In this document: positions 36,093 through 44,691 of the stretch, one piece after another | Layout: every line of letters begins with the position of its first letter | Numbering within the stretch: the stretch's first letter is position 1 | Origin: VAZQ01 sp034669045 | GTDB lineage: Bacteria; Pseudomonadota; Alphaproteobacteria; Rhizobiales; Xanthobacteraceae | DNA length: 64,000 nt | Assembly (NCBI GenBank): GCA_034669045.1 | Contig: JAXDOD010000080.1 | Location: 5,102 to 69,101, forward strand | Reading direction: 5' to 3' | The notes under the pieces: generated by a model | The model's database searches: none | Told to the model about the DNA's origin: nothing | The model's input: the letters and a program-made list of their open reading frames with translations, nothing else | Made by a program: the position numbers and the translations under genes

Positions 36093-37085
36093 TCATTGTT
36101 CGATCTTCAATCCGATCGCCTTGATGACCGGCGTCCAGCGGGCGAGCTCGGTCTCGACATAGCGCGCGGTCTTCTCAGGTGTCGAATCGAGAAAGACCTC
36201 GAACCCGGCCGCGGTGTATGCCCTTTCGAACTGCTTGTCGGTCATGGCATTGCGCGTCGCCTGCGCGATCTGCTCGATGATCGGCCGCGGCGTTTTCGCC
36301 GGTGCAAACACCCCGAGGAAATTCTGCGCGATCATGCCGGCAAGACCGGCCTCGACCGCCGTCGGCACGTCAGGCAGAACGCCGAGCCGCGTCGGGCCGG
36401 TGACGCAGAGCATCCGCACCTTGCCGGTCTCGTGCAGCTCGATCATGTTGCCGGTCACGCTCTGCGCGATCATCGGGATGTGACCGCTGACGAGGTCGGA
36501 GATCAACGGCCCGCCGCCCCGGTAGGGGACGTGCACGATGTCGGAAAGCCCGCTCAGCGATTTGAACAATTCGCCGGTCAGATGCGTCATCGCGCCATAG
36601 CCGGACGATCCGAAGGACAGCTTGCCGGGATTGGCCCGGCCGTAGGCGATCAGCTCGCTCAAAGTCTTGACCGGCAGCTTGGGATGAACCGCAATGGTGA
36701 GCGACGTCCCGGCCAACAGCGTGATCGGCTCGAAGTCCTTGATCGGGTCGTAGCCCGCGTGACCGGTGGCGATCGGCACGATGATATGGGAGCCGGCGCC
36801 GCCCAGCAGGAGCGTGTAGCCGTCGGGCCGGGCGCGGGCGACCGCCGCGGCGCCGAGTCCGCTCCCTGCTCCGCCGATATTCTCGACCACGACGGTGCCG
36901 AGGAGCGACTTCATCTTGTCCGCCCAGGGCCGGCCGACCGCGTCGTTCACTCCGCCCGTGGTGAACGGGATCACCAGCCGGATCGGTCGGTCCGGATAGG
37001 CGGCCTGGGCGAGCGCCGGGCGGGCCCCGAGCGTCCGCGCCGAAAGAGCCGCCAGGCCGAGCGCCAGCACATCACGCCGCTTCAT
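36093..37085 (-). CDS. Bug/TctC solute-binding protein (tandem copy 2)
   Basis: This 330-residue protein is paralogous to the preceding entry along its whole length (same VARARPDGYTLLLGGAGSHI, FKSLSGLSDIVHVPYRGGGP and SVTGNMIELHETGKVRML blocks). The start MKRRDVLALGLAALS gives a twin-arginine-like or Sec signal (about 1-27). Tandem Bug genes arise by local duplication and typically diverge in ligand. Confidence 0.93.
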   Translation of the reverse strand: MKRRDVLALGLAALSARTLGARPALAQAAYPDRPIRLVIPFTTGGVNDAVGRPWADKMKSLLGTVVVENIGGAGSGLGAAAVARARPDGYTLLLGGAGSHIIVPIATGHAGYDPIKDFEPITLLAGTSLTIAVHPKLPVKTLSELIAYGRANPGKLSFGSSGYGAMTHLTGELFKSLSGLSDIVHVPYRGGGPLISDLVSGHIPMIAQSVTGNMIELHETGKVRMLCVTGPTRLGVLPDVPTAVEAGLAGMIAQNFLGVFAPAKTPRPIIEQIAQATRNAMTDKQFERAYTAAGFEVFLDSTPEKTARYVETELARWTPVIKAIGLKIEQ

Positions 37086-37223
37086 TGCGCTTGTCCTTTC
37101 ACGGCTGGTCGTGCGCCCTTTAAGGTCCGCGGCGCGCCGCCGCGGGGCTGTATTTCGCACCTATTAGTGCATTGCGGACCTGCGCTGGCAACGACGATAA
37201 TGCGCGCCGACGAGGAGGGCACG

Positions 37224-38036
37224 ATGGCCGCACCGCTGAAAGTCGCTCTGGTCACCGGCGCCGGCACCGGCATCGGCAAGGCGGTCGCGCTCGCCTTGAT
37301 GCGCGAAGGCTACGCCGTCACCCTCGCCGGCCGTCGCGCCGACAAGCTCGAAGAGACCGCGGCCGAAGCCCGGACCGGCGACGGCCCGAGCCTGGTCGTG
37401 CCGACCGACGTGAGCGATCCCGCCGCCGTGAAGGCGGCGTTCGCCAAGACCAAGGAGGCGTTCGGCCGCCTCGATGTCCTGTTCAACAATGCCGGCATCG
37501 GCGCGCCCGCGATGCCGATCGAGGACCTGCCCTACGAGACCTGGAGGAAGGTCGTCGACATCAACCTGACCGGCATGTTCCTGTGCACCCAGGAGGCGAT
37601 CCGCATGATGAAGGCGCAGGACCCGCGCGGCGGCCGCATCATCAACAACGGCTCGATCTCCGCCCACACGCCGCGCCCCGGCGCCGCCGCCTATACGGCG
37701 ACCAAGCACGCGGTGACCGGGCTGACCAAGCAGACCGCGCTCGACTGCCGCGGCAAGGACATCGTCTGCGGCCAGATCGATATCGGCAATGCGGCAACAC
37801 CACTGACCGAGCGCATGGTGCAGGGCCAGGGCGTGCTGCAGCCGGACGGGCGCGCGATGGTCGAGCCGCGCATGAGCGCCGACGACGTCGGGCGCGCCGT
37901 GGTCTACATGGCGAACCTGCCGCTCGACACCAACGTGCTGTTCATGACCGTGATGGCGAACCTGATGCCGTTCGTAGGGCGGGTTAGCTTTTCGCCATCA
38001 TCGCGGAAGCCGGCGCGCTCTGGCGCGATGCACTGA
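37224..38036 (+). CDS. SDR family oxidoreductase
   Basis: This NAD(P)-dependent short-chain dehydrogenase of 270 residues has TGAGTGIGKAVA (cofactor motif, about 12-23), NNAGIG (about 86-91), a catalytic Ser in NGSISAHTPRP and Tyr/Lys in AYTATKHAVTGL. Relatives usually end at about PFVGRG. Here the frame runs on 17 residues into repeat DNA, perhaps after loss of one G. The start has GAGGAGGG upstream. Substrate unknown. Confidence 0.9.
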   Translation: MAAPLKVALVTGAGTGIGKAVALALMREGYAVTLAGRRADKLEETAAEARTGDGPSLVVPTDVSDPAAVKAAFAKTKEAFGRLDVLFNNAGIGAPAMPIEDLPYETWRKVVDINLTGMFLCTQEAIRMMKAQDPRGGRIINNGSISAHTPRPGAAAYTATKHAVTGLTKQTALDCRGKDIVCGQIDIGNAATPLTERMVQGQGVLQPDGRAMVEPRMSADDVGRAVVYMANLPLDTNVLFMTVMANLMPFVGRVSFSPSSRKPARSGAMH

Positions 38037-38286
38037 AAACCGCAAAAACCGTAGTCACGGATTCCGCGTGCGGCGATGGCGGCGGCGCGGTAAAGCTTGT
38101 CGTGATGTAGTGGTGGTGTAGGGCGCAATAGCGAAGCGTATTGCGCCGCATGCAAGCCCATCCGGGCGACCGATCGCCAGAAGTACCAAGGAAAATGGCG
38201 CAATGCGCTTCGCTATTGCGCCCTACGAGCTACGAGCTACGAGCTGAAAACCGCAAAAACCTTAGTTGCGGATTTCGCGTGCGCCG
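38033..38286. repeat. MITE-like unit: 30-bp inverted repeats inside a 43-bp direct repeat
   Basis: Terminal inverted repeats at 38118-38147 and 38197-38226 (starting GTAGGGCGCAATAGCGAAGC) match with one mismatch, and each arm folds on itself. Flanking direct repeats at 38033-38075 and 38244-38286 (starting CTGAAAACCGCAAAAACC) agree at about 38 of 43 positions. No transposase is encoded, so it is a non-autonomous or palindromic element. It fills the 310-bp gap before the CNT gene. Confidence 0.7.
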
Positions 38287-38346
38287 CTGGCATGCGCCCG
38301 GCACGAACAACCCGTGTACAATCCCCCCGAGAATCAGGCGGGGCAC

Positions 38347-39597
38347 ATGCAGCAACTCCAATCCGCGCTGGGCATCGCCGCCTTCCTGGCCTTCGCCTTC
38401 GCCCTCAGTGAAAACCGCCGCGCCGTGTCGTGGAAGCAGGCGGTGGTCGGGCTCGCCGCCACCGTCCTGATCGCGCTCCTCTTCCTCAAGGTGCCGCAGG
38501 TCGCGCGTGCCTTCGGTGCCATCAACGACGTCATCGGCGCGATCGCGGCCGCCACCAGGGCCGGCACCTCGTTCGTGTTCGGCTACCTGGGCGGCGGCCC
38601 CCTGCCCTACGACATCAAGGCGCCCGGCGCGGATTTCATCCTGGCGCTGCAGGCCTTGCCGGTAATCCTGGTGATGAGCGTGCTCACCACGCTGCTGTTC
38701 TATTGGCACGTGCTGCCCCCCGTGGTGCGCGGCTTCGCATGGCTGCTGGAGCGCACGCTCGGCGTCGGAGGCGCGGTGGGTCTTTCGACTGCGGCGAACA
38801 TCTTCCTCGGCATGGTCGAGGCGCCGCTGTTCATCCGGCCCTATCTCGCCCGCCTCACGCGCAGCGAGCTGTTCATCGTGATGACCGGCGGCATGGCCGG
38901 CATCGCCGGTTCGGTGCTGGTGCTCTATGCGGCGATGCTCGGTCCTCTGATCGCCGATGCGCCGGCGCACCTCGTGATCGCCTCGGTGCTGGGCGCGCCG
39001 GCCGCGATCCTGATCAGCCTGATCATGGTGCCCGAGACCGCAGACCGGCAGACCGCCGGCGTCCTGGTCGACCCGGATCCGGTCGCCTCGAGCATCATGG
39101 ACGCGATCGTCAAAGGCACTGCTGCGGGGCTCGAGCTGCTCCTCAACATCTGCGCGATGCTGGTCGTGCTGGTGGCGCTGGTGCATCTTTCCAACGCGAT
39201 CCTCGGACTCTTGCCGACCATCGCCGGGGCGCCGGTCTCGCTCGAGCGCATGCTCGGCGTCCTGATGGCGCCGGTATGCTGGCTGATGGGGCTGCCGTGG
39301 GACCAGGCGGTGCGGGCGGGCGCCCTCATGGGCGTCAAGACCGTGCTCAACGAGCTGATCGCCTATGTGGAATTCGCCAAGCTTCCGCCCGACGCGCTCG
39401 ACCCGCGCTCGCGCCTGATCATGCTCTACGCGCTCTGCGGCTTCGCCAATTTCGGCTCGCTCGGGATCATGATCGGCGGACTTGCCACCATGGCGCCGGA
39501 GCGGCGCGCCGACGTGATCTCGCTCGGCTGGAAATCGATCGTGTCGGGCACTCTCACGACCTGCCTCCTGGGCGCGATCGTGGGCGTGCTGAGCTGA
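38347..39597 (+). CDS. Concentrative nucleoside transporter (CNT/NupC family)
   Basis: This 416-residue polytopic membrane protein has the CNT signatures: GMVEAPLFIRPYLARLTRSE, MTGGMAGIAGSVLVLYAA, GVKTVLNELIAYVEF and LCGFANFGSLGIMIGG. CNTs import nucleosides by proton or sodium symport. The ATG at 38347 is used because the mature family alignment starts near QSALGIAAFLAFA. It stands alone. Confidence 0.92.
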   Translation: MQQLQSALGIAAFLAFAFALSENRRAVSWKQAVVGLAATVLIALLFLKVPQVARAFGAINDVIGAIAAATRAGTSFVFGYLGGGPLPYDIKAPGADFILALQALPVILVMSVLTTLLFYWHVLPPVVRGFAWLLERTLGVGGAVGLSTAANIFLGMVEAPLFIRPYLARLTRSELFIVMTGGMAGIAGSVLVLYAAMLGPLIADAPAHLVIASVLGAPAAILISLIMVPETADRQTAGVLVDPDPVASSIMDAIVKGTAAGLELLLNICAMLVVLVALVHLSNAILGLLPTIAGAPVSLERMLGVLMAPVCWLMGLPWDQAVRAGALMGVKTVLNELIAYVEFAKLPPDALDPRSRLIMLYALCGFANFGSLGIMIGGLATMAPERRADVISLGWKSIVSGTLTTCLLGAIVGVLS

Positions 39598-39637
39598 GCG
39601 CAGCGCGCTTGGTGCACCTTGGCTGAGCGCAGCGCGC

Positions 39638-39907
39638 TCAGTGCAGCTTGAACATCCCGTCGACGGCCCGGATCTCCGCCGGCTTGATCAGCCGAGCATG
39701 GGCGACCGTCACCGAGTGCAGCGGTCCTTCCAGCTTCTCCAGCCAAAAGGAGAGAAAGCGATTGAGGGTGGGGAATTTGGGGCAGAGGTCGTAGTCCTGC
39801 CAGACATAGGTCTGCAGCAGGGAAGGATGATCGGGCAGCCGGTAAAGGATATGCGCAGTGGTGAGCCCGTAACCCTCAAGCTGGCGGCGGAAGTCTTTTG
39901 AAGCCAT
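39638..39907 (-). CDS. usg: Usg-like protein
   Basis: The 89-residue protein begins MASKDFRRQLEGYGLTTAHILYRLPDHPS and contains LLQTYVWQDYDLCPKFP and LHSVTVAHARLIKPAE, a near-signature match to the alphaproteobacterial Usg family. Its function is unknown; in Caulobacter it lies upstream of tryptophan genes. GGAGGACATC precedes the start. It is divergent from groES across 348 bp. Confidence 0.93.
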   Translation of the reverse strand: MASKDFRRQLEGYGLTTAHILYRLPDHPSLLQTYVWQDYDLCPKFPTLNRFLSFWLEKLEGPLHSVTVAHARLIKPAEIRAVDGMFKLH

Positions 39908-39940
39908 GATGTCCTCCATTCCGTCGGACAACAGTGTGTT

Positions 39941-39954
39941 GGAACCTAGGTTCC
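39941..39954. promoter_or_regulatory. Perfect 14-bp palindrome upstream of usg
   Basis: GGAACCTAGGTTCC is a perfect palindrome 34 bp before the usg start, in a locally AT-richer promoter region. It resembles an operator; the regulator is not identifiable. Confidence 0.4.
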
Positions 39955-40099
39955 CATTGCAAGCCTGAAAGTTGAATAAACTGTTTAAAATCAAAGCACT
40001 AGCAGCATCAGCCCGGGACTGCTGACAGCTCTGGCAACGGCCCGGCTTGCCAAGCTTGCGAGCCGATTCCAGAATAACTTCAATCATTTCGTGATTTTG

Positions 40100-40126
40100 C
40101 TAGCACTCAGACAAATAGAGTGCTAA
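40100..40126 (+). promoter_or_regulatory. CIRCE element
   Basis: CTAGCACTC-N9-GAGTGCTAA matches the HrcA operator (TTAGCACTC-N9-GAGTGCTAA) with one difference. It lies 130 bp upstream of groES. A weak sigma-32-like pair (CTTGCGG and CCCGACTAT, about 40144-40170) follows. Confidence 0.92.
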
Positions 40127-40255
40127 ATGTTTGCCTCACCCCTCTTGCGGGGTAAATCTGGCCCGACTATGTCGCGGCCAGACGTGTTGCCGGGAGCAAC
40201 CCCCGGCAGGCGTTTTCCTCAAGCCCTGTCAGTTTCACAATCCAAGGAGGATTCC

Positions 40256-40573
40256 ATGAAATTTCGCCCGCTTCACGACCGTGTCGTCGTCAAGCGCATC
40301 GATGCCGAAGCAAAGTCCGCTGGTGGCATCATTATCCCGGATACCGCGCAGGAAAAGCCGTCGCAGGGCGAGATCATCGCCGTCGGCCCTGGCGGTCGTG
40401 ACGAGGCCGGCAAGCTCATCCCGATCGACGTGAAGGTCGGAGACCGCGTGCTGTTCGGCAAATGGTCGGGCACCGAGGTCAAGATCGACGGCCAGGAGCT
40501 CCTGATCATGAAGGAGTCCGACATCATGGGCGTGCTCGACGAGCCCGCCGCCGCCAAGAAGAAGGCCGCCTGA
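40256..40573 (+). CDS. groES: Co-chaperonin GroES
   Basis: The 105-residue lid protein for GroEL starts MKFRPLHDRVVVKRI with the mobile-loop region SAGGIIIPDTAQEKPSQG and ends in a Lys/Ala tail (AAAKKKAA). AAGGAGG lies upstream. It is controlled by the CIRCE element and precedes groEL by 144 nt. Confidence 0.98.
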   Translation: MKFRPLHDRVVVKRIDAEAKSAGGIIIPDTAQEKPSQGEIIAVGPGGRDEAGKLIPIDVKVGDRVLFGKWSGTEVKIDGQELLIMKESDIMGVLDEPAAAKKKAA

Positions 40574-40582
40574 CCACGGCTT

Positions 40583-40691
40583 CAATCCTCGTCCTGAGCA
40601 GGCCGCGCAGCGGCCGTCTCGAAGGACTGGGCGACAAATTCATGGGCCTCATCCTTGGCGACGCGGGCTTCGCCCGCTCCCCGGGATGAGG
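40583..40691 (+). repeat. Dispersed palindromic repeat in the groES-groEL spacer
   Basis: The spacer carries TCCTGAGCAGGCCGCGCAGC and TCTCGAAGGA, then a hairpin with CCTCATCC/GGATGAGG arms (40647-40654 with 40684-40691) and an inner GCGGGC/GCCCGC stem. A similar CCTTCGAGACG...GGATGAGG unit occurs at 62150-62213. Confidence 0.6.
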
Positions 40692-40717
40692 GTCGACATC
40701 AAACGGAGTTGGAAAAC

Positions 40718-42349
<1,632 letters not shown>

Positions 42350-42372
42350 TCCAACCGCGCTCACGCAAAGAA

Positions 42373-42407
42373 CGAAGGCCCGGGCGCAAGCCCGGGCCTT
42401 CGGCTTT
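42373..42407 (+). terminator. Rho-independent terminator of groESL
   Basis: A 13-bp stem CGAAGGCCCGGGC with loop GCAA and perfect complement (42390-42402) is followed by GCTTTT, just after groEL. Confidence 0.85.
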
Positions 42408-42622
42408 TCATGAGGGGTGCAGGACAGCCGGCAGCCATCGGAGGCAGGCGTCTCGATCGCGGTGGTCGGTTTGCGGTGCCCTGAAAAAGCTAACGACCAC
42501 GAATGAGAAGGTGCGCGTACATCCGGCGTCACCCGCTGATCGTGGTCGTCACGGCCATGGAGCCTCGCGGCTCGACATCGCCTTATCACCCATATAAGCG
42601 GCCCATGTGACAACCGCAAGAC

Positions 42623-42660
42623 AGGCGATCCGCAGTGAGGCGATCCGCAGTCAGGCGATC
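42623..42660. repeat. Short tandem repeat, 15-bp unit
   Basis: The unit AGGCGATCCGCAGT(G/C) is repeated about 2.5 times (42623, 42638 and a partial at 42653). It sits in the 390-bp gap between groEL and the slipin gene, which contains no gene. Confidence 0.65.
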
Positions 42661-42669
42661 GAAAGCCTG

Positions 42670-42731
42670 ACACGACGGACCTTGCCCGAGAATGAAGGGC
42701 CGCCATCGCTGGCGGCCCTCCTCCGTCGTGT
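42670..42731 (-). other. Two-tier hairpin downstream of the slipin gene
   Basis: An outer 10-bp stem (42670-42679 with 42722-42731, ACACGACGGA/TCCGTCGTGT) encloses an inner 10-bp stem (42696-42705 with 42710-42719). The loop reads GCGA on the minus strand. There is no T-run, so it is a structured 3' element rather than a textbook terminator. Confidence 0.5.
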
Positions 42732-42739
42732 GGCCCGCA

Positions 42740-43891
42740 TCACGCCGTCTCGGGCGCCTTCAGGCGCACGAGCTTGTTGAGCAGCGCGTCGAGGCCCGCG
42801 CCCTCGCCGGCGTGGAGGTCGATGCGGCCGACCTTCTCCACCAGACGCTCGAGCGACTCGAACTCCTTGAGCCGAAGCAGCAGAGGGTTGTCCTCCATCA
42901 GCTTCGCGGTGTTGAGGAGCGAACGCGTGGCCGCCGTCTCCTCCTGGCGGCGGATCAGGTTGGCCTTGGCGGTACGCTCCGCCTCCACCACCTTGTTCAC
43001 GAGCTCGCGGATCTCGCCGGGAAGGATGACGTCCTTCACGCCGAGCTCCGTCACCTCGATGCCGGTCTCCGCGACGCGCTCGCGCACGAAGGCGCGAAGC
43101 TCCGCGTCGAGCGCGTTCTTGGCCGAGAGCACCTCGTCCAGCGTGCGCGAAGCGACCGCGTCGCGGATCGCGAACTGCACCAGCCGGTAGAGCCACTCGT
43201 CCACGTTCGCGACCGTCACGGCCGCGCGCTCCGGGTCCGCGATGCGGCGGAACGCCGTGAGCGTCACGCGCAGGGCGATGCGGTCCTTGGTCAGCATCTC
43301 CTGCGCCGTGATCTCCAGCGCCTGCGGACGCAGGTCGAGGCGCTTGACCTCGATCTTGCGGCCCGCCGTCCAGAACGCGTGCCGACCCGGCGCCAGCCGC
43401 TCGACCAGCCGGCCCTCGACCGTCAGCAGGCCCGCCTCGTGGTTCTCCACCACGTGCTCGGCGACCAGCGTGTTGCGCTCGCGCGCGACCATCGCGAGAT
43501 GGCGCGGCGAGACCTTCGGGTCGTTGGCGATGTCGATGCGTTCGACCTCGACCTTGGTCGCGACCGTCCAGAACACGCGCGTCTGCCACGGCGCCAGCAG
43601 ATGCGTCGGCCGGCCGTCGAGGCTCACGATGGCGACCTCGTCGGCCCGCGTCTCGACCGGCAGGAACAGCGCCAGCGCGAGATCGGGCCGCGCCGCCTTG
43701 AGCACGGCGAAGCGATCCGCCGGGAATTCGGCGCGCACGACCTGGTGCGGCTCGACGCCGAGCTGCCGCATCGGGTCGAACAGCGTGTGGCGGCCGGGCT
43801 CGAGCACGCGCTCGTAGCGGCCGTTGCGCATGAGGAAGGCGCGCTCGCCGTCCTTCACCGTTACGCGCAGCGTGAACAGGTGCCGTTCCAT
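42740..43891 (-). CDS. Soluble slipin (SPFH/band 7) protein
   Basis: This 383-residue stomatin-like protein lacks the N-terminal membrane helix of classical slipins and begins MERHLFTLRVTVKDGERAFLMRNGRY. It has two LEPGRH-like beta units (RVLEPGRHTLFDP and RLAPGRHAFWTAG) and an SPFH core (RIDIANDPKVSP to KNALDAELRAFVRERVAETGIEVTELGVKDVILP), then a coiled coil (VEAERTAKANLIRRQEETAATRSLL). AGGAGAT precedes the start. Slipins of this soluble form are known from RtcR/RtcB RNA-repair neighbourhoods. Here two tRNA-like elements precede it on the same strand. Confidence 0.88.
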   Translation of the reverse strand: MERHLFTLRVTVKDGERAFLMRNGRYERVLEPGRHTLFDPMRQLGVEPHQVVRAEFPADRFAVLKAARPDLALALFLPVETRADEVAIVSLDGRPTHLLAPWQTRVFWTVATKVEVERIDIANDPKVSPRHLAMVARERNTLVAEHVVENHEAGLLTVEGRLVERLAPGRHAFWTAGRKIEVKRLDLRPQALEITAQEMLTKDRIALRVTLTAFRRIADPERAAVTVANVDEWLYRLVQFAIRDAVASRTLDEVLSAKNALDAELRAFVRERVAETGIEVTELGVKDVILPGEIRELVNKVVEAERTAKANLIRRQEETAATRSLLNTAKLMEDNPLLLRLKEFESLERLVEKVGRIDLHAGEGAGLDALLNKLVRLKAPETA

Positions 43892-43959
43892 GGCACATCT
43901 CCTTCGTTGGCCCTCCGGCGGCGCCGGATGCCTGATTGCATTTGCGAGAACTGGGAGCC

Positions 43960-44182
43960 GGACGCGCGCCTCCCGGGACACCGGCGGGCCGCGGTTTCAG
44001 CCTGCGCTGACGGGAGGCGCACGCGTCCGTTCGCCGTGCGCGAGCACGGCGGCCGAACGGATTGCCTGACGTCAGCGCAAGCGGTATCCGCCGCGGCGCG
44101 GAGCAGGTCTCACGGTGTCGAGATGCGAGCGAGGAGCCTTTCGGCGCGACGACCGGACCGCGACTGAAGCACGCGTCCGGTC
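43960..44182 (-). other. Structured leader between the tRNA-like elements and the slipin gene
   Basis: Several imperfect stems are visible. 43960-43974 pairs with 44012-44028 (15 bp, 2-nt bulge). 44000-44011 pairs with 44071-44082 (11 of 12), enclosing a 13-bp stem 44027-44039/44044-44060 with a 4-nt bulge. 44151-44162 pairs with 44172-44182. Some stems are mutually exclusive. No open frame fits. It looks like structured RNA or a long leader. Confidence 0.45.
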
Positions 44183-44241
44183 CCCTTCATTGGGCTATCA
44201 GCGTGGCAGGCTGATGGTGTCAGCTTTGCAGGCTGCACCGG

Positions 44242-44313
44242 AGCGTGGAGCGGGTATCGAACCCGCGACAGCATGATTAACAATCATGTGCTCTCCCTCT
44301 GAGCTATCCTCGC
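44242..44313 (-). ncRNA. tRNA-Asn(GTT)-like element with a damaged acceptor stem
   Basis: The 72-nt minus-strand sequence folds as a tRNA: 7-nt acceptor, D-stem GCTC/GAGC, a perfect 5-bp anticodon stem CATGA/TCATG with loop TTGTTAA (anticodon GTT), and a perfect T-stem GCGGG/CCCGC with loop TTCGATA. The acceptor stem has an A-A mismatch at pair 4, the discriminator would be T rather than G, and no CCA is encoded. It may be a degenerate tRNA-Asn, or a tRNA mimic tied to the slipin gene. Confidence 0.7.
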
Positions 44314-44318
44314 GTTCG

Positions 44319-44383
44319 CGAACCGACAGGATTCGAACCCGTGCCTCCGGGTTTCCCCGGCGCTCTCCATGAGCTACAGCTCG
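44319..44383 (-). ncRNA. tRNA-like element without an anticodon
   Basis: This 65-nt minus-strand element lies 5 nt upstream of the Asn-like one. It has a fully paired acceptor CGAGCTG/CGGTTCG (two wobbles), TA then D-stem GCTC/GAGC with a 5-nt loop, and T-stem ACGGG/CCTGT with loop TTCGAAT. The anticodon arm is replaced by CCGGG-GAAA-CCCGG, a GNRA-capped hairpin with no U33 or anticodon. It cannot decode. Confidence 0.65.
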
Positions 44384-44417
44384 ATCCTTCGTTTCGCGGA
44401 ACACGGACACGCAGAGC

Positions 44418-44432
44418 GCACCGCGCCAGCCA
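44418..44432 (-). promoter_or_regulatory. Possible sigma-54 promoter for the tRNA-like/slipin transcript
   Basis: On the minus strand TGGCTGGCGCGGTGC keeps the GG-N10-GC spacing of -24/-12 promoters and would start transcription about 20 nt before the first tRNA-like element. The match outside TGGC and TGC is poor, so this is tentative. Confidence 0.3.
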
Positions 44433-44561
44433 GGTTTGAAAGCCAGGACACAAGGCGCCCCGAAGGAGCGCGGCGAGTAATGGGCAAGCAAGGCGGAAAA
44501 ATGACCACGTGCGATCGTTACCGCGAATTAAGTTTACCGCGACCATGGCAGCGCAGCGAGC

Positions 44562-44690
44562 GTAGGGTGGGCAAAGGCGCGTAGCGCCGTGCCCACGCGG
44601 CAGCATGTAGCCCGCATGAGCGAAGCGAAATGCGGGATGAATACCGGGAGGGCGGCCCCGGATTCGCTTCGCTCATCCGGGCTACGCGTA
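44562..44690. repeat. Two adjacent palindromic dispersed repeats
   Basis: GTAGGGTGGGCAAAGGCGCG with its GCGCCGTGCCCAC counterpart (44562-44598) is followed by an element with arms GTAGCCCGCATGAGCGAAGC and CGCTTCGCTCATCCGGGCTA (about 44607-44687). The second type recurs at 53191-53226. They lie just downstream of the MFS gene. Confidence 0.7.
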
Positions 44691-44691
44691 T

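Noticed and set aside
38118..38226. CRISPR array
   Set aside because: Only two inverted, not direct, repeats with one spacer-sized centre; it is a palindromic element. No cas genes occur.
44242..44313. Ordinary functional tRNA-Asn
   Set aside because: The acceptor mismatch, T discriminator, missing CCA and the anticodon-less neighbour argue against a normal decoding tRNA, though tRNA scanners may still call it.
44369..44584. 71-codon plus-strand frame over the tRNA-like promoter region
   Set aside because: No ribosome-binding site or family similarity, and it overlaps the tRNA-like element and a dispersed repeat.
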